Shown here: positions 34,957 through 44,313 of the stretch, in pieces
Layout of the letters: each line of letters begins with the position of its first letter
How positions within the stretch are numbered: position 1 is the first letter of the stretch
Origin: Bacillota bacterium
Lineage (GTDB): Bacteria; Bacillota; Clostridia; Lachnospirales; Lachnospiraceae
Length of the DNA: 64,000 nt
Assembly (NCBI GenBank): GCA_023392535.1
Contig: JAEVYY010000019.1
Span: 201,373 to 265,372, forward strand
Reading direction: 5' to 3'
Notes under the pieces: model-generated
Database searches by the model: none
Told to the model about the DNA's origin: nothing
The model's input: the letters and a program-made list of their open reading frames with translations, nothing else
Made by a program: the position numbers and the translations under genes

Positions 34957-35283
34957 TTACGATTTCAATGACTGTATTATTTTATATAGACGGATTGTTT
35001 CCTCGGCCCGCTCCTTTGTCAACATAGCCATAGTAAGGTGATCTTGTGCATGGATCAGGATAATATTCACTTCCACATGATTTCCTTTTGCTTCTTCTCT
35101 AATCATTTGAAGTTGTAACCCATGTGCCTCTTTTAAAGACTGCTCTGCTTTTTCCAAATAAAGTTCTGCTTTCTGAAAATCTCCTTCACTCGCAACGTCA
35201 ATTGCTAACATAGAATTGGACTTTGAATCACCTGCAACCGCTATTATTTGAAAAGCAATCTGATAATTTTCCTCATTTTGCAA
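34957..35283 (-). CDS. PTS IIA, lactose/cellobiose family
   Basis: 108 residues. Trimeric IIA with phosphorylated His78 in ILIHAQDHLTMAM. TTG start at 35283 after GGAGAGAG. First gene of the operon IIA-IIB-HPr-enzyme I-chemoreceptor. Confidence 0.9.
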   Translation of the reverse strand: MQNEENYQIAFQIIAVAGDSKSNSMLAIDVASEGDFQKAELYLEKAEQSLKEAHGLQLQMIREEAKGNHVEVNIILIHAQDHLTMAMLTKERAEETIRLYKIIQSLKS

Positions 35284-35340
35284 ATGGCTCTCTCCTTTAC
35301 CCCTTTATTTGCTAATATTAAGGTATTATCGATGATTTGT

Positions 35341-35383
35341 ATTGTAATATATTATACTATATTTTGTTTTATCATTGTAATAT
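35341..35383. promoter_or_regulatory. Direct repeats in the PTS promoter region
   Basis: ATTGTAATAT occurs at 35341-35350 and 35374-35383, 33 bp apart, flanking or overlapping the -10 and -35 boxes. Candidate binding sites for the divergent AraC-type regulator. Confidence 0.5.
35351..35380 (-). promoter_or_regulatory. Promoter of the IIA-IIB-HPr-EI-MCP operon
   Basis: On the minus strand TTACAA (35380-35375), 18-base spacer, TATAAT (35356-35351). Confidence 0.6.
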
Positions 35384-35434
35384 TTAATATAATATTGTAC
35401 TATCTAAACATAGGTCTAAAAGGAGAGATGTATC

Positions 35435-36646
35435 ATGCAGACTATCGACTTCGAAATATTATGTGAATTGTTCTACGATTCCTATGAAATACCGATTCGC
35501 TATTATAATGAGAATAAGATTCTTCTCATACAGTATCCATTAATTGAAGAAGAAATGGACGCTTTTTCTCATATTATCGATGAATTCTATGGAATGAAAG
35601 AGAGCGTGTCTTTTGTATCCAGCAACCATTCTCTATTTTTTGGCTGCGTCCGCGATAAAATTACCAATCATTACATTCTGATCGGTCCCGTCTCCAGTAT
35701 CCCTTGTAGTGATAATGAAGTACGTACAATCATGGCTGAAGCTTTTGTTCCTTCCAAATATTATGATACTTTAATCCAACATTTATCGCTGATACCCTGC
35801 AAAGATTTAAAATGCTTTATATCGACACTAGGTTACCTGCATTATCAAATCAATCATTTTATAGTTCCTTATGAAGAGATATTTCCTTTCGCTAACATCG
35901 ATTCTCAAATGACTAGACAGTTAAATCAGCAAGTAGTTTCAGCGTCTTATAATAATAAAGATGATAATTTTTTTTCTTTTACAAATTCTTATCAACAAGA
36001 GCAAAAATATCTGCAAATGATAGGAAACGGAAATGTTGATGCCTTGATGCATGCAATATCAACTAATACATTAACCATTCCAGGTGTACTGGCAGACACC
36101 TCCGTGCGCCATAATAAAAATTACTTTATCATGAATGTTGCCCTTGCCTCACGAATGGCTATTCAAAATGGTCTGGATATCGTTACTGCTTTTCAGTTAA
36201 GCGAAGCTTATATAAATCAAATTGAGCGATCTCAGAACATCGATTCTATGTATAAATTGTTATACAATGCATTTATTGATTATGCCAAGCGCGTTTTCAA
36301 AGCAAAAATTCCAAATGGAATATCACCCATGGTTTATAAATGTATACAATTCGTTGGAAATTCTGTCAATACTTCCATTACCATAGGTGATGTAGCTGAA
36401 TACATAGGGAAAAGCAAAGTTTATACTTCCACTAAATTTAAATCAGAGCTTGGCTTTAGTTTGAATGACTATATTATCCGGCGAAAAATAGAGGAGGCAA
36501 AGAGCTTACTGTGCTTTACCGATAAATCGATCTCGGAAATCAGCAGTTATCTTTGTTTCTCAAGCCAAAGTTATTTTCAGAATGTATTTAAGAGAGTGAC
36601 GAAATTCACTCCTCAGAATTATCGTGATAAAGGACATATTTTCTAA
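35435..36646 (+). CDS. AraC-family regulator of the IIC-less PTS operon
   Basis: 403 residues. The first 200 residues are a sensor domain of unrecognised type; the C-terminal part has two helix-turn-helices (SITIGDVAEYIGKSKVYTST near 320, SISEISSYLCFSSQSYFQ near 370). Divergent from the PTS operon. RBS AGGAGA. Confidence 0.85.
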   Translation: MQTIDFEILCELFYDSYEIPIRYYNENKILLIQYPLIEEEMDAFSHIIDEFYGMKESVSFVSSNHSLFFGCVRDKITNHYILIGPVSSIPCSDNEVRTIMAEAFVPSKYYDTLIQHLSLIPCKDLKCFISTLGYLHYQINHFIVPYEEIFPFANIDSQMTRQLNQQVVSASYNNKDDNFFSFTNSYQQEQKYLQMIGNGNVDALMHAISTNTLTIPGVLADTSVRHNKNYFIMNVALASRMAIQNGLDIVTAFQLSEAYINQIERSQNIDSMYKLLYNAFIDYAKRVFKAKIPNGISPMVYKCIQFVGNSVNTSITIGDVAEYIGKSKVYTSTKFKSELGFSLNDYIIRRKIEEAKSLLCFTDKSISEISSYLCFSSQSYFQNVFKRVTKFTPQNYRDKGHIF

Positions 36647-36655
36647 GATATACTA

Positions 36656-36683
36656 TTGACAATTTATCGATAATGTTTATGAT
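36656..36683 (+). promoter_or_regulatory. Promoter of the bglG-type PTS operon
   Basis: TTGACA (36656-36661), 16-base spacer, TATGAT (36678-36683). Start site would lie at the RAT hairpin. Confidence 0.65.
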
Positions 36684-36692
36684 AGAGTAAAA

Positions 36693-36763
36693 GGGTAGTA
36701 ATTGCGACTAATGAATGCAAGCTAAACCTATCATCCACCTTCCGTGTGATGATAGGTTTTTTT
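36693..36763 (+). promoter_or_regulatory. RAT antiterminator with overlapping terminator
   Basis: A LicT/BglG-type RAT sequence lies at 36693-36729 (GGGTAGTAATTGCGA... GCTAAACCT). Its 3' end overlaps the terminator stem AACCTATCATC (36725-36735) pairing with GATGATAGGTT (36748-36758) and followed by T. RNA binding by the downstream antiterminator would prevent termination. Confidence 0.8.
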
Positions 36764-36838
36764 TATTTATTTGGAATACCACCATTATGAGAGAGACTCT
36801 ATCTAACGTGTTTCTTATAGTAACTATGAGGGAAAAAA

Positions 36839-37681
36839 ATGAAAATCGTTAAAATATTAAATAATAATTTTGCAATCGTTAAAGAAAACGATGAGATAGA
36901 AAGGATCATAACTGGAAAAGGAATCTGTTTCGGAAAAAAAGTCGGTTATGAAGTGGCGCCTCATGAATATGATAAAATTTTTTGTCTGCAAAATAGAACA
37001 CAGCTCTCAAAATTCGAAGAATTAATAATGGAGCTTCCAATGGAGCAGATTGAATTGGCGGAAAGAATCATAACAGAGGCAAGATGTCAGCTGGGAAAAA
37101 AAATTAGTGATGCCGTATATATCTCTTTGGCAGATCATATCAGTTTTTCTATTAAACGTTTTCAGCAGGGCCTGACCATCAGGAACCAACTTTTATGGGA
37201 TATCCAGCGATTTTATCCGGAGGAATACAAATTAGGATTGACTGCATTGGATTTTATAGAAGAACAGTATTCGATAAGGCTTCCTGATGATGAAGCCGGG
37301 TTCATAGCGTTGCATATTGTCAATGCAGACCAAAAGCATGTTAACGATGACATGTATCGTGTCACCCAGATCATGAAGGAATTAACCAATATTGTAAAAT
37401 ATACGTATCAAAAAGAATTTGATGTCACCTCTATGGCATACCATCGTTTCATTACACATTTAAGATTCTTTGTACAAAGAACGTTGTCTGATAAAAAATA
37501 CACGGGAGAATTTATGGATCATGATCTGTTCCAGATGGTGAAGAAAAAATACTTCTTATCATACGGTTGTGTTATAAAAATAGAAGAATATCTAAAAAAA
37601 GTATGTAATCTTTCAGTTACAGATGAAGAAAAATTGTATTTATCTATACACATTGAGCGCGCAATGAATAGTGATAAATAA
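36839..37681 (+). CDS. BglG/LicT-family transcription antiterminator
   Basis: 280 residues, full length. N-terminal RNA-binding domain (residues 1-55: KILNNNFAIVKE, EIERIITGKGICFGKK) and two PRD domains. The four regulatory His are present in ADHISF, LHIVNA, HLRFFVQR and IHIERA. Binds the RAT upstream when PTS phosphorylation is low. RBS GAGGGAAAA. Confidence 0.93.
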   Translation: MKIVKILNNNFAIVKENDEIERIITGKGICFGKKVGYEVAPHEYDKIFCLQNRTQLSKFEELIMELPMEQIELAERIITEARCQLGKKISDAVYISLADHISFSIKRFQQGLTIRNQLLWDIQRFYPEEYKLGLTALDFIEEQYSIRLPDDEAGFIALHIVNADQKHVNDDMYRVTQIMKELTNIVKYTYQKEFDVTSMAYHRFITHLRFFVQRTLSDKKYTGEFMDHDLFQMVKKKYFLSYGCVIKIEEYLKKVCNLSVTDEEKLYLSIHIERAMNSDK

Positions 37682-37726
37682 ATGAAACTACAAATTTACA
37701 ACAACGAATAAAAGGAGAAAATGAAT

Positions 37727-39652
37727 ATGGCAAGATACAATGAATTAGTTTCCTTTATCATTGAAAATGTCGGTGGAAAAAATAATGTTATTTCTGTCAG
37801 TCATTGCATGACTAGGTTAAGATTCAAATTAAATGATTATTCCCTGGTTCATGAAGAAATAATCTTAGAAAACAGTAAAATAACAACGGCACAAAAATCA
37901 GGTGGCGAATATCAGGTAGTCATTGGCACAAACGTAGGAGACGTCTATGCGGAACTAGTGAGTTCTCTTGGAATAAGGAAGGAGAATGCACAGGATATTG
38001 AAAAAGAAAAGTCCATTCTGAATAGAATGATTCAAATCATTACGAAATCCATCACTCCAGTGCTAGGAGTCCTGATGGCCTCGGGCCTGATTCAGGGACT
38101 ACTTGCATTACTTGTAGCATGTAATATTGTCAGTTCTACTGACGGAACCTATATTATATTCAATGTCATAGGAAATGCACTTTTTACTTTCTTCCCTATT
38201 TTTTTAGGTTATACCTCTGCCAATGCTTTTCATATGGATGGATTTGTTGGTATGGTAATAGGTGCCTGCCTGGTATTTCCCTCTCTCTTAACAAGTATGA
38301 CTGCTGGAGATCCTATGTTCACACTATTTGCAAACACGATGGTGGAGACCCCTGTTTATAAAACATTCTTCGGAATACCTATTATTTTCCCAGCAACAGG
38401 TTATACCTCTACCGTAGTTCCGATTATCATTTCCATGTACTTTACCTCAAAGTTCGAACACTTTTTAAAGAAACATATATCTGATATTATTGCGTTTACA
38501 CTTGTACCTTTCCTGACTATTTTAGTTTGTGTTCCCATCACCATCCTTGCTGTGGGACCAATTGCCAATTTCTTGACTTTAATAATAACCGCAGCGATTA
38601 CTTATTTGAATCATTTATCTCCTGTCATCACCTCAATAGTTGTAGGAGTCGTATACCAGCCGTTGGTAATCCTCGGTCTGCATTGGCCTTTAATTACGAT
38701 TGGTATTACAAATATGGGAGCCATGGGCTCCGACTATATCATCCCGATGATATTTACTGCTTCTTTTGCACAAACAGCAGTCGTCCTAGGTGTATATTGT
38801 AAAACAAAAAATAAAACAATAAAAAATATTTGCATTCCAGCAATGATCTCGGGCTGCTTTTGTATCATAGAACCTGCTATCTATGGAATTACGTTACCCG
38901 TCAAAAAACGTTTTGCATTTAGTATCATAGGCGCGACCATTGGTGCTGTCATCATATCTTTATTCAGTGCTCAAATGTATGCTGTGAGTGTCGGGGTACT
39001 TGGGACAGTCGCTTTTATAAACCCAAACGGTGATATGAGTGGTTTCCTGATAGCGGTTATAGCAATTATTATTTCAATGGCAGTTGCCTTTTTATTGACT
39101 TATTTTACATTCAATGAACAGAATACCAGGAATGATATATCTTCCGACCAAAAAAAGAAAACTATAGATAGAGTTATTGCTTCCCCCTTAAAAGGTCAAA
39201 TAGTAAAATTAGAAAATGTGGAGGATGTTTCTTTTTCAAAAGGGCTACTTGGAAAGGGAGTCGCTATTTTACCATCGGAGGGAAAGCTGGTCGCACCTTG
39301 CGACGGTTTGGTGACCACCATATTTCCGACTGGCCATGCCATTGGCATTACAAGTGATGAGGGGTATCAAATTCTTATTCATATCGGCACCGACACCGTG
39401 CAATTAAATGGGCAATATTTCACAAAAAAAGTGGAGCAGGGTACGAGAATTAAAAAAGGCGATGTATTAATAGAGTTCGATATCGATAAAATCACCCAGA
39501 AGGGATATCGCGTCATAACACCGATTATCATTACCAATACCGAAGAATACCTTGATATTATAGAAACAATGCAAGCCAGTGTTACTTATTCGGATCCGCT
39601 GATCACTGTGATCCCAAATGAAAATAGAAAAATTGATCAGAAGGAGGGTTAG
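37727..39652 (+). CDS. PTS beta-glucoside-type IIBCA permease
   Basis: About 641 residues, fused IIB-IIC-IIA. IIB Cys in VSHCMTRLRF near 27; IIC with about ten membrane helices (105-450); IIA at the C-terminus with FPTGHAIGI and LIHIGTDTVQL. Imports and phosphorylates a beta-glucoside or related sugar. I chose the ATG at 37727 (AGGAG with 9-base spacing); an ATG six bases upstream is also possible. Confidence 0.92.
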   Translation: MARYNELVSFIIENVGGKNNVISVSHCMTRLRFKLNDYSLVHEEIILENSKITTAQKSGGEYQVVIGTNVGDVYAELVSSLGIRKENAQDIEKEKSILNRMIQIITKSITPVLGVLMASGLIQGLLALLVACNIVSSTDGTYIIFNVIGNALFTFFPIFLGYTSANAFHMDGFVGMVIGACLVFPSLLTSMTAGDPMFTLFANTMVETPVYKTFFGIPIIFPATGYTSTVVPIIISMYFTSKFEHFLKKHISDIIAFTLVPFLTILVCVPITILAVGPIANFLTLIITAAITYLNHLSPVITSIVVGVVYQPLVILGLHWPLITIGITNMGAMGSDYIIPMIFTASFAQTAVVLGVYCKTKNKTIKNICIPAMISGCFCIIEPAIYGITLPVKKRFAFSIIGATIGAVIISLFSAQMYAVSVGVLGTVAFINPNGDMSGFLIAVIAIIISMAVAFLLTYFTFNEQNTRNDISSDQKKKTIDRVIASPLKGQIVKLENVEDVSFSKGLLGKGVAILPSEGKLVAPCDGLVTTIFPTGHAIGITSDEGYQILIHIGTDTVQLNGQYFTKKVEQGTRIKKGDVLIEFDIDKITQKGYRVITPIIITNTEEYLDIIETMQASVTYSDPLITVIPNENRKIDQKEG

Positions 39653-40672
39653 ATGGATTATCAAAAACAGCAAGATTTATTATTACGAATAAAAGGTGTT
39701 TTCATCGGTGGTGCCTATGGTGATGCTATGGGTATGCCCACAGAGTTCTGGACCTATGAGCATATTAAACGTAAGTTCCCAAATGGGATCGAACATTTTA
39801 TTCCCTCGCAGCCTGACGATTTTTTTGGGAGAAATATGGCTGCAGGCTCAATTACAGACGATACCATCAATACCATAATGATCGCAAATATGATTATAGA
39901 GCATCATGGTATCATTCATACCGAAAGCTATATAAAACAATTAATCAAATGGAAAAGGGAATCTAAGGAAGCCGCTCTTGTTTGTGGACCAAGCACCTTA
40001 AAAGCTCTAGATTCCATTGAAAAGGGCATTTCCGTAGAAGAAACGGGGAAACTTGGAACCACAAACGGTGCCGCTATGAAAATAAGTCCAATTGGGATTA
40101 TATCTGATTATCGTGACCTAGACTCCCTGATCAGTAATGTTCATACTATTTGCAAACCCACCCATAATACTTCAATTGCAATACAGGGTGCAAGCATCAT
40201 AGCAGGAATCATTAGTTATGCTGTTTCGGGTGGAGATGATCTCAACTATATGTGGGAGCTGGCTGAAGAAATTGCAAACAAGGCAATGCACTGTGGATTT
40301 CAGATTCCATCGGCTTCTATAATCGAAAGAATGAAATTAGTAAAACGTCTCATAAGGAACTGTACAATACAGGAGGCCACTAAAAATTTATATGATATCG
40401 CAGGAACGGGTGTTGAAACAATTGAGACAATACCTGCTGTCCTTGCCATCGTAGAGCTTTCTCAGAGCGATCCTAACGTTTCTGCCAAAATGTGTGCATC
40501 TCTTGGTGGAGATACGGATACGATTGGAGCAATATCTACTGCTATCTGTGGTGCTATGAAACCAAATTTTGAGGACTCTTTCATTCAATCACTGGAAAAT
40601 ACAAATACAATTAACTTTGAAGAGTTGAGCAGAAAGTTGTACAATTATTCACCTTTCCGTAATTTTATGTAA
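39653..40672 (+). CDS. ADP-ribosylglycohydrolase-family enzyme
   Basis: 339 residues, DraG/ARH family. Metal-binding motifs: SITDDT near 65 and GGDTDTIGAIS near 280 with conserved Asp, and a GDAMGMPTEFW N-terminal loop. The ATG follows the PTS stop directly, with GGAGGG within the PTS gene, so it is translationally coupled. No phospho-beta-glucosidase lies in the operon, so this enzyme may hydrolyse the imported, phosphorylated glycoside. Confidence 0.88.
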   Translation: MDYQKQQDLLLRIKGVFIGGAYGDAMGMPTEFWTYEHIKRKFPNGIEHFIPSQPDDFFGRNMAAGSITDDTINTIMIANMIIEHHGIIHTESYIKQLIKWKRESKEAALVCGPSTLKALDSIEKGISVEETGKLGTTNGAAMKISPIGIISDYRDLDSLISNVHTICKPTHNTSIAIQGASIIAGIISYAVSGGDDLNYMWELAEEIANKAMHCGFQIPSASIIERMKLVKRLIRNCTIQEATKNLYDIAGTGVETIETIPAVLAIVELSQSDPNVSAKMCASLGGDTDTIGAISTAICGAMKPNFEDSFIQSLENTNTINFEELSRKLYNYSPFRNFM

Positions 40673-40723
40673 ACCTCGAACAATACAAGGATTAAATTTA
40701 CACATAGCAAGTTTTTATTTATC

Positions 40724-40762
40724 GCAGAAGAAAGCTTTAAATGGCATTTTGCTTTCTTCTGC
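40724..40762. terminator. Perfect 12-bp hairpin between convergent genes
   Basis: GCAGAAGAAAGC (40724-40735) and GCTTTCTTCTGC (40751-40762) pair perfectly around a 15-base loop. No strong U-run on either side, so termination efficiency is uncertain. Confidence 0.5.
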
Positions 40763-40766
40763 AAAT

Positions 40767-41369
40767 TCATTTATGTTCTTCCCATTGACAATCCGTAATT
40801 TTCATATCTGTAAAGGTGGCATGAAAGGATGATTCCTCTGGGCTACAGGCATAAATACCTATATGTACTTCCTCATTTCCTTCAAACAAATGAGCGATCC
40901 GCATCTGTTGATAACTAATCCCATCATAAGAATTCTCAATGCAGAAATCGCTTCCTCTTCTACTTAGCCTATAATACATATATGTCTGAGATGCAGGTAT
41001 ATCGGTGGTTGCCCAATCAGAATATCCCAGATTCGTTACTACACTTCCCAATCTTTGAAATTTTTCATTTTCGTACTCAATAGAAGCCTTTATCCAGTTA
41101 TCGCTATTCTGATAGATAATAACACCACACTGGTCGAAACGATGCTTACTATCAAAATCGGTCCTTACTAAAAAAGAAAAATACTGTTCACTAGTAGTCA
41201 TCAATAGAGAAGGCGCATTATCATTTTGAAAACCATAGTATGTTTTCTGCCAATAATCAGTTCCCGCTTCTGTGGTAATCACAATCTTATCCTCTTTGAT
41301 TGTATACGCTTTTGGTTCATGAATCCAAAATATGTTATCCTGGTCAAAATTTTGCTTCATTTCATTCAC
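40767..41369 (-). CDS. DUF1349-family concanavalin-like protein
   Basis: 200 residues, cytoplasmic. Sequence pattern (FSFLVRTDFDSKHRFDQCG, NWIKASIEYENE, YYRLSRRGSDF, VHIGIYACSPE) matches DUF1349 proteins with a concanavalin-type beta sandwich, often near carbohydrate genes. Function unknown. Confidence 0.85.
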   Translation of the reverse strand: MNEMKQNFDQDNIFWIHEPKAYTIKEDKIVITTEAGTDYWQKTYYGFQNDNAPSLLMTTSEQYFSFLVRTDFDSKHRFDQCGVIIYQNSDNWIKASIEYENEKFQRLGSVVTNLGYSDWATTDIPASQTYMYYRLSRRGSDFCIENSYDGISYQQMRIAHLFEGNEEVHIGIYACSPEESSFHATFTDMKITDCQWEEHK

Positions 41370-41501
41370 ACCCTTCTATTATATTTCATATAATATTTCT
41401 GCTATTTTAATTATTCACTTAACGCCCTTTGTAATGAGTTTATTTTAACATATACCAACCATATTCATATAGTAATATAAACGAATAATTAGGTATTATT
41501 T

Positions 41502-42143
41502 ATGAATATTAGTATTGGCATGAAAGCCCCCGATTTTACTGCGACAACAACTTTTGGACCAATAAAACTTTCTGATTACAAAGGACACTGGGTCATTCTA
41601 TTTTCTCACCCAGGCGACTTTACGCCTGTATGTACGACGGAATTTATCGCCTTCGCGCAAGCAAATGAACAATTTGAAACTAAGAATACAAAACTAATTG
41701 GGCTTAGCATAGACAGCAACCCTTCTCATCTTGCCTGGGTCAATCAAATCTACAGATTGACTGGAATACAAATACCATTTCCAATTATTGCAGACCGTAT
41801 GGCAGAAGTAGCGAATCTTTATGGAATGATCGCTCCGGATGCCTCCACGCAGGAAACTGTCCGAAATGTTTACTTTATTGATCCGGATCAGATCATCCGC
41901 GCAATTTTAATTTATCCACTGACCAACGGCAGAAATATATCTGAAATATTGCGTCTCCTGGATGCACTTCAGACCACAGACCGCTGTAAGGTGGTAACTC
42001 CTGCCAATTGGACACCTGGCAGCCCTGTAATGGTGCCACCGCCGCGTACTTATGAGCAAATGCAAAAGCGTATCGAAGATCCACAAGAGGAAGGTCTCAA
42101 TTGTATGGACTGGTTCTGGTGCTATAAAGACAAACCTTGTTAA
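41502..42143 (+). CDS. Peroxiredoxin (Prx6-like)
   Basis: 213 residues. Peroxidatic Cys44 in PGDFTPVCTTE; C-terminal Cys201, Cys207 and Cys213 (CMDWFWCYKDKPC) are candidates for resolving residues, as in the archaeal-type Prx6 branch. Reduces peroxides. No reductase gene is adjacent. Confidence 0.92.
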   Translation: MNISIGMKAPDFTATTTFGPIKLSDYKGHWVILFSHPGDFTPVCTTEFIAFAQANEQFETKNTKLIGLSIDSNPSHLAWVNQIYRLTGIQIPFPIIADRMAEVANLYGMIAPDASTQETVRNVYFIDPDQIIRAILIYPLTNGRNISEILRLLDALQTTDRCKVVTPANWTPGSPVMVPPPRTYEQMQKRIEDPQEEGLNCMDWFWCYKDKPC

Positions 42144-42224
42144 TTACTTTAAAACTTTTATAAGTATCTGATAAGCCTAAATACGATATGGCTAATCAGA
42201 TACTTGTAGTAGTACTTAAACATT

Positions 42225-43271
42225 TTAAGAGATTCCAAATAATAATTCTGCATATTTTGCAAGAACTATTTTTTTCAATATATTGCAGCTTACTATACTC
42301 ATGAATAAAGTAAAAAGTAATTGCATGACATGGTAAAATGCAAGTATACTAAAATTAATATTTAACAGAAATGCCATTCGATCAAATATTATAATCCAAA
42401 ACATATGAACGAAAAAAATTCCATATGAAATATCTCCTATCTTTACTATACTAGATAATATACTTTTATATTTGCTCTTATAAAATAATATAATATAGAT
42501 CATCATTCCAGCATAAATATAGCTAGAAATTTTTATTTGACTTAAAGTAAAAATCAATAAATCAGTCTTTTCTAAAATTTTAAAAGCTTCCAGTATACTA
42601 ATGATCAGAGCAACTAATAATATACCAATTGCTTGTTTCATCTTAAAGGGTAAAATTACCTTCTTATTCTTCTCTCTTTGTCTAATATCAATCCCTAAAT
42701 AATAAAAATTTATCCATGCCGGAAATAATGTATTGTAAAATGGTAGGATTTTTTTTGTTTGAATTTGATATATATATAAAATTATCATATAAATAGGGGT
42801 TATCGCATAAATTAAGTATCCGAACCTATAATCTAACATTTTAATTAATAAGGGAGTTAATAAAACTAGTTGAATTAATAAAACAATAAAGTACAAATGA
42901 CTAGCTGCCTTACCGGTGAACAACGCATACATAATACTTTTCTCTGTCTTTTCTCCCATCAGCGTATAAGCGACCATATAAAATAATGACCAAACTACGT
43001 ATGGTATAAATAATTTTTTTAACCTTTTAAAATAGTAATCCTTAATTTTTATATTATGTAAATCTATATAAGAAAAATATCCAGACATAAAAACAAAAAC
43101 GACAACGGGAAAATTAATAATTTGTCTTACTATTATTAAATAATAAAAGTTATTACCATCATTTATTAAAGATAACCCATTATTACAATGTATTAAAATT
43201 ACAAGTATAATACAAATACCTCTCACCATCTGCCAATAATCATCTTTACTATTTGCGACCTCTATCGTCAT
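42225..43271 (-). CDS. Membrane acyltransferase, family 3
   Basis: 348 residues, about ten membrane helices. N-terminal motif RGICIILVILIHCNNG with the catalytic His (residue 24), as in OafA/WecH-type O-acetyltransferases that modify cell-surface polysaccharides. No adjacent glycan genes in the window. RBS GAGGAG. Confidence 0.85.
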   Translation of the reverse strand: MTIEVANSKDDYWQMVRGICIILVILIHCNNGLSLINDGNNFYYLIIVRQIINFPVVVFVFMSGYFSYIDLHNIKIKDYYFKRLKKLFIPYVVWSLFYMVAYTLMGEKTEKSIMYALFTGKAASHLYFIVLLIQLVLLTPLLIKMLDYRFGYLIYAITPIYMIILYIYQIQTKKILPFYNTLFPAWINFYYLGIDIRQREKNKKVILPFKMKQAIGILLVALIISILEAFKILEKTDLLIFTLSQIKISSYIYAGMMIYIILFYKSKYKSILSSIVKIGDISYGIFFVHMFWIIIFDRMAFLLNINFSILAFYHVMQLLFTLFMSIVSCNILKKIVLAKYAELLFGIS

Positions 43272-43390
43272 CTCGGATTATCTCCTCAAAAATTCACTAA
43301 TACCCTAATTACTATTTTGTTCAAAATCTATTATTTTATGAGTTGAATTTCTTTCAAATAAGAGATTTAACTATTACCTATTAAATTAAT

Positions 43391-43419
43391 AATAAGCAGC
43401 CAAAATACGGCTGCTTATT
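43391..43419 (-). terminator. Hairpin after the rpiR-type gene
   Basis: AATAAGCAGCC (43391-43401) and GGCTGCTTATT (43409-43419), with a modest T-rich tail on the minus strand. Confidence 0.55.
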
Positions 43420-43427
43420 ATTAATTC

Positions 43428-44276
43428 TCACACTTTATATTCTGATAAAATTAATTCTGGCTTATCAGCTTGTTTATTTTTTATAAATTCTTCATTTGTC
43501 ACAAAACCTAAAACAGCATCTATCGTAGCCATCATATTAGTATTGGCATACTCTTTATAATAACTAAAAGAGGAATCTTTTCCGTGAGACAAAAGTACAT
43601 AATCTGACAGTTCCGATACCGGAGATTGAATATGCGAGGTAATGGCAATACATTTCAGTCCCTTATCCTTTGCAAGCTCCATACCCAGAATTACCGACTT
43701 AGATGTTCCCGACTTTGATATTGCTATTACTATATCATCTGTATCTGCAAGATTTATATGGTTCATATAGTATTCAGCTGATAATCCAAAGCTACTCTTA
43801 ATCCCAAGTCTCCCTAATCGAAATCCCATATACTGTGCTAATGCATTTGTATTACCGATTGCTATAATATGTGCCGTGTTACAAGTCCTTAACAAATTCA
43901 CACAATTCCACAAAGTCTCGGAATTTATTCTTCTTCCAATCGCAATCATATTCTCCGCATAATCTTGAAAAAACCTTTCGATCGCACCAATAGATTCAGA
44001 ACCCTCGGCGTTTCCATACTGTTTTTTTCCGATATCTCTTGCAAGAGTAATACGAAATTGATAATATCCAGCATATCCTAAATGATGACACATACGAACA
44101 ATTGTAGCATCACTTACACCACTCAATTTTGCTAATTCTGAAACATTTGACTCTACTGCCTTTTGTGGATTTTGCAACACAAAATCAGCCACTTTTCTTT
44201 CTGCTGAGAACATTTCTTCATACATTTCCCGTATCACATTAAGAACTTCTTTATTTAATATTTTATTATCTTCCAA
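43428..44276 (-). CDS. RpiR-family (SIS) transcriptional regulator
   Basis: 282 residues. N-terminal HTH (NVSELAKLSGVSDATIVRMCHHLG, near 40-65) and C-terminal SIS sugar-phosphate isomerase domain (DIVIAISKSGTSKSVILGME near 175). TTG start after AAGGGGG. Last gene of the aldolase/kinase/ABC operon and its likely regulator. Confidence 0.9.
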   Translation of the reverse strand: MEDNKILNKEVLNVIREMYEEMFSAERKVADFVLQNPQKAVESNVSELAKLSGVSDATIVRMCHHLGYAGYYQFRITLARDIGKKQYGNAEGSESIGAIERFFQDYAENMIAIGRRINSETLWNCVNLLRTCNTAHIIAIGNTNALAQYMGFRLGRLGIKSSFGLSAEYYMNHINLADTDDIVIAISKSGTSKSVILGMELAKDKGLKCIAITSHIQSPVSELSDYVLLSHGKDSSFSYYKEYANTNMMATIDAVLGFVTNEEFIKNKQADKPELILSEYKV

Positions 44277-44313
44277 ATTATTCCCCCTTAAAATGATCAG
44301 AAAACAAGGTTCC

